In this document: piece after piece, positions 62,425 to 64,000 of the stretch
How the letters are laid out: the number at the start of each line of letters is the position of its first letter
Numbering within the stretch: position 1 is the first letter of the stretch
Source: Pseudomonas cavernae
GTDB lineage: Bacteria > Pseudomonadota > Gammaproteobacteria > Pseudomonadales > Pseudomonadaceae
Direction: 5' to 3'
Length of the DNA: 64,000 bases
NCBI RefSeq assembly: GCF_003595175.1
Contig: NZ_CP032419.1
Span: 3,038,001 to 3,102,000 of the forward strand
Translations under genes and position numbers: made by a program
The notes under the pieces: generated by a model
What the model saw: the letters and a program-made list of their open reading frames with translations, nothing else
Told to the model about the DNA's origin: nothing
Databases searched by the model: none

Positions 62425-62985
62425 ATGCCGCGACGCCTGTTCAAGCGCTACATGCCCAATCCGCAAAGCATCCGCGAGCACAAATCGCTGCGTTTTCTCG
62501 GCACTCTGATGCACGACCCCAACCTCTGGCACCTCAACCGCCACTCGGTGGCGCGGGCCATGGCCGTGGGCCTGTTCGCCGCCTTCATTCCCATTCCCAT
62601 GCAGATGCTGCTGGCCGCCAGCCTGGCGGTGCCGGTGCGCAGCAATCTGCCGATTGCGGTGGGCCTGGTGTGGCTGACCAACCCGATCACCATGCCGCCG
62701 GTGTTCTACTGCACCTATAAGCTGGGTGCCTGGATCATGCAGGTACCGGCCGGTCAGGTCGGCGAACAGGTGTGGCCACGAATCGGCCGCTTCTTCGACG
62801 AGCCGTCGTGGGAGCTGATCCAGTTGATGTGGAAACCCATCCTGCAACCCTTTCTGCTCGGCTCGGTGGTCTGTGGCATTCTCGCCGCTCTTGGCGGCTA
62901 TGTGTTGACCAGGCTGTACTGGCGCTGGTGGGTGCAGCGCAACTGGAACAAGCGCCGCGAAGCGCGACGAGAACGCACCCCATGA
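62425..62985 (+). CDS. DUF2062 membrane protein
   Basis: A 186-residue protein with several hydrophobic segments (about 45-75, 80-100, 130-160). MPRRLFKRYMPNPQSIREHK at the start and FAAFIPIPMQMLLAASLAVP, VWLTNPITMPPVFYCTYKLG are typical DUF2062 signatures. Function unknown. It diverges from comEC, and its stop codon TGA (62983-62985) lies inside a terminator palindrome. Confidence 0.9.
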   Translation: MPRRLFKRYMPNPQSIREHKSLRFLGTLMHDPNLWHLNRHSVARAMAVGLFAAFIPIPMQMLLAASLAVPVRSNLPIAVGLVWLTNPITMPPVFYCTYKLGAWIMQVPAGQVGEQVWPRIGRFFDEPSWELIQLMWKPILQPFLLGSVVCGILAALGGYVLTRLYWRWWVQRNWNKRREARRERTP

Positions 62986-63017
62986 AAAACGCCGCTCGTA
63001 AGCGGCGTTTTTCATGG
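62980..63017. terminator. Bidirectional terminator with a 17-bp stem, overlapping the DUF2062 stop
   Basis: CATGAAAAACGCCGCT pairs with AGCGGCGTTTTTCATG around a CGTA loop. The A- and T-runs are built into the stem. It separates the convergent DUF2062 and lolC genes. Confidence 0.92.
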
Positions 63018-63024
63018 GCGTGAA

Positions 63025-64000
63025 TCACTCGTAACGCAAGGCTTCCGCTGGCTGGATCTGCGCCGCGCGCCAGGACGGATAGAGGGTCGCGAGGAAACTC
63101 AGGGACAGCGCCGCAACGGCGATCAGCAACACGTCCGCTCCCTGCAACTCGGAGGGCAAGTTGCTGATGAAATACACATCCGAGCTGAAGATATGCTGGC
63201 CGCTGATCCGCTCCAGCCAGCCGACCAGGCTGCTGACATTCAGCGCGGCGATCACCCCGAGCACGACGCCGATAGAGGTGCCGATCACGCCGATGATCGA
63301 ACCCTGGACCACGAAGGTGGCCATGATCTGCCCCGGCGTGGCACCGAGGGTACGCAGGATGGCAATGTCGCCGCCCTTGTCGGCCACCACCATGATCAGC
63401 GTGGCGATGATGTTGAAGGCCGCCACCGCGACGATCAGCAGCAACAGCAGGCCGATCATGGTCTTCTCCATCTTCATCGCGCTGAACAGGCTGCCCTGGG
63501 TCTGGGTCCAGTCGCTGGCGCGGTAGCCCTGCCCCAGCTGGCCGGCAAGCGCCGCCGCCACCTGGGGCGCCTGATACAGATCCTTCAGAGCCAGGCGCAC
63601 GCTCTGTACCTGCCCCGGCTGCATGCGCTGCATGGCCGCAGCATCGGCAACATGGATCAGCGCCAGGTTGCCGTCCAACTCGGCGCCGACCTTGAACACG
63701 CCCACCACGTTGAGACGCTGCATGCGCGGGGTGATGCCGCCGGGCGCCGAACTGGCCTCGGGAATGATCAGGGTCAGCTTGTCGCCGACGTTGATACGGA
63801 AGCGCCGCGCGGTGATTTCACCGATGACCACGCCGAACCCACCCGGCTTGAGGTCATCGAGACGGCCCTGGACGATATGCTCGCCGATGATCGACACCTT
63901 GGGCTCTTCCTGCGGATCGACGCCGTTGATTTGCACCGACTGCATGGCGCCCTTGTACGACAGCATGCCCTCCAGCTCGCTGAACGGTGCCGCCGCCAGC
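63025..64000 (-). CDS. lolC: LolC/LolE-type lipoprotein-releasing ABC permease (C-terminal part, cut by window edge)
   Basis: The visible 324 or so codons run off the right edge and end YPSWRAAQIQPAEALRYE before the stop. It has a periplasmic MacB-like domain (FGVVIGEITARRFRINVGDK) and three C-terminal FtsX-type helices with NIIATLIMVVADKGGDIAIL and RTLGATPGQIMATFVVQGSI. Such permeases release lipoproteins to LolA with LolD. LolC versus LolE cannot be separated without the N terminus; position next to DUF2062 and comEC favours LolC. Confidence 0.92.
   Translation of the reverse strand, partial: LAAAPFSELEGMLSYKGAMQSVQINGVDPQEEPKVSIIGEHIVQGRLDDLKPGGFGVVIGEITARRFRINVGDKLTLIIPEASSAPGGITPRMQRLNVVGVFKVGAELDGNLALIHVADAAAMQRMQPGQVQSVRLALKDLYQAPQVAAALAGQLGQGYRASDWTQTQGSLFSAMKMEKTMIGLLLLLIVAVAAFNIIATLIMVVADKGGDIAILRTLGATPGQIMATFVVQGSIIGVIGTSIGVVLGVIAALNVSSLVGWLERISGQHIFSSDVYFISNLPSELQGADVLLIAVAALSLSFLATLYPSWRAAQIQPAEALRYE

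Overview
The window is a stretch of Pseudomonas chromosome: high GC, dense operons with 1-8 bp gene overlaps, and gene neighbourhoods that match the P. aeruginosa lineage. I recognise this from the protein sequences and from remembered gene order; no search was run. It is almost entirely core genome. I see no prophage, insertion sequence, CRISPR array, integron or defence island, and no tRNA or rRNA gene.

Layout. (1) 1-6.7 kb: the high-affinity K+ uptake operon kdpFABC plus the start of kdpD (minus strand, cut by the left edge), with a repeat cluster between kdpB and kdpC. A 149-bp palindromic MITE-like element follows the kdp promoter region and supplies the stop codon of a YdiK-type permease. 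(2) 6.9-13.3 kb, minus strand: small housekeeping and lipid genes (DUF4892, GST, two alpha/beta hydrolases, a hotdog thioesterase, an acyl-CoA ligase, SixA, DUF4389), then gpsA. (3) 14.6-18.5 kb, plus strand: a PA1611-like hybrid kinase and fabA-fabB. Blocks 1-3 follow the order I remember for PAO1 PA1609-PA1636. (4) 18.6-29.2 kb, the more variable part: an MddA-like methyltransferase, an OmpR-type regulator with a multi-PAS hybrid kinase, a DUF1329/DUF1302 envelope pair, and an operon of a periplasmic binding protein, a DUF4398 lipoprotein and an OmpA-like lipoprotein. (5) 29.3-64 kb: the block I remember as PA2949-PA2986: plaF, etfA-etfB diverging from the ETF-quinone oxidoreductase, DUF1285, a DUF4823 lipoprotein, a MoaA-like radical SAM protein, a TetR regulator, a class V aminotransferase, the sRNA rgsA, tatD-pilZ-holB-tmk-mltG-pabC-fabF-acpP-fabG-fabD-plsX-rpmF-yceD, maf, sppA, a HAD phosphatase, rluC, rne, murB, a tyrosine phosphatase, kdsB, a Trm112-like gene, lpxK, exbD, exbB, comEC, DUF2062 and lolC (cut by the right edge).

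The dominant theme is lipid and envelope biology. Fatty acid synthesis (fabAB, fabF, acpP, fabG, fabD, plsX), phospholipid precursors (gpsA, plsX), phospholipid remodelling (plaF), beta-oxidation electron transfer (ETF and ETF-QO), peptidoglycan (murB, mltG), lipid A/KDO (lpxK, kdsB) and lipoprotein export (lolC) lie together with RNA turnover (rne, rluC, rgsA).

The best regulatory signals read directly from the sequence are: a PsrA-type operator next to a near-consensus promoter before ETF-QO; a near-consensus promoter that would start the yceD-rpmF-plsX-fab transcript only 2-3 nt before the yceD ATG; a roughly 500-nt leader before rne; a terminator-like hairpin between acpP and fabF; and the unannotated RgsA sRNA locus. 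I did not find a convincing wholly new biological system.
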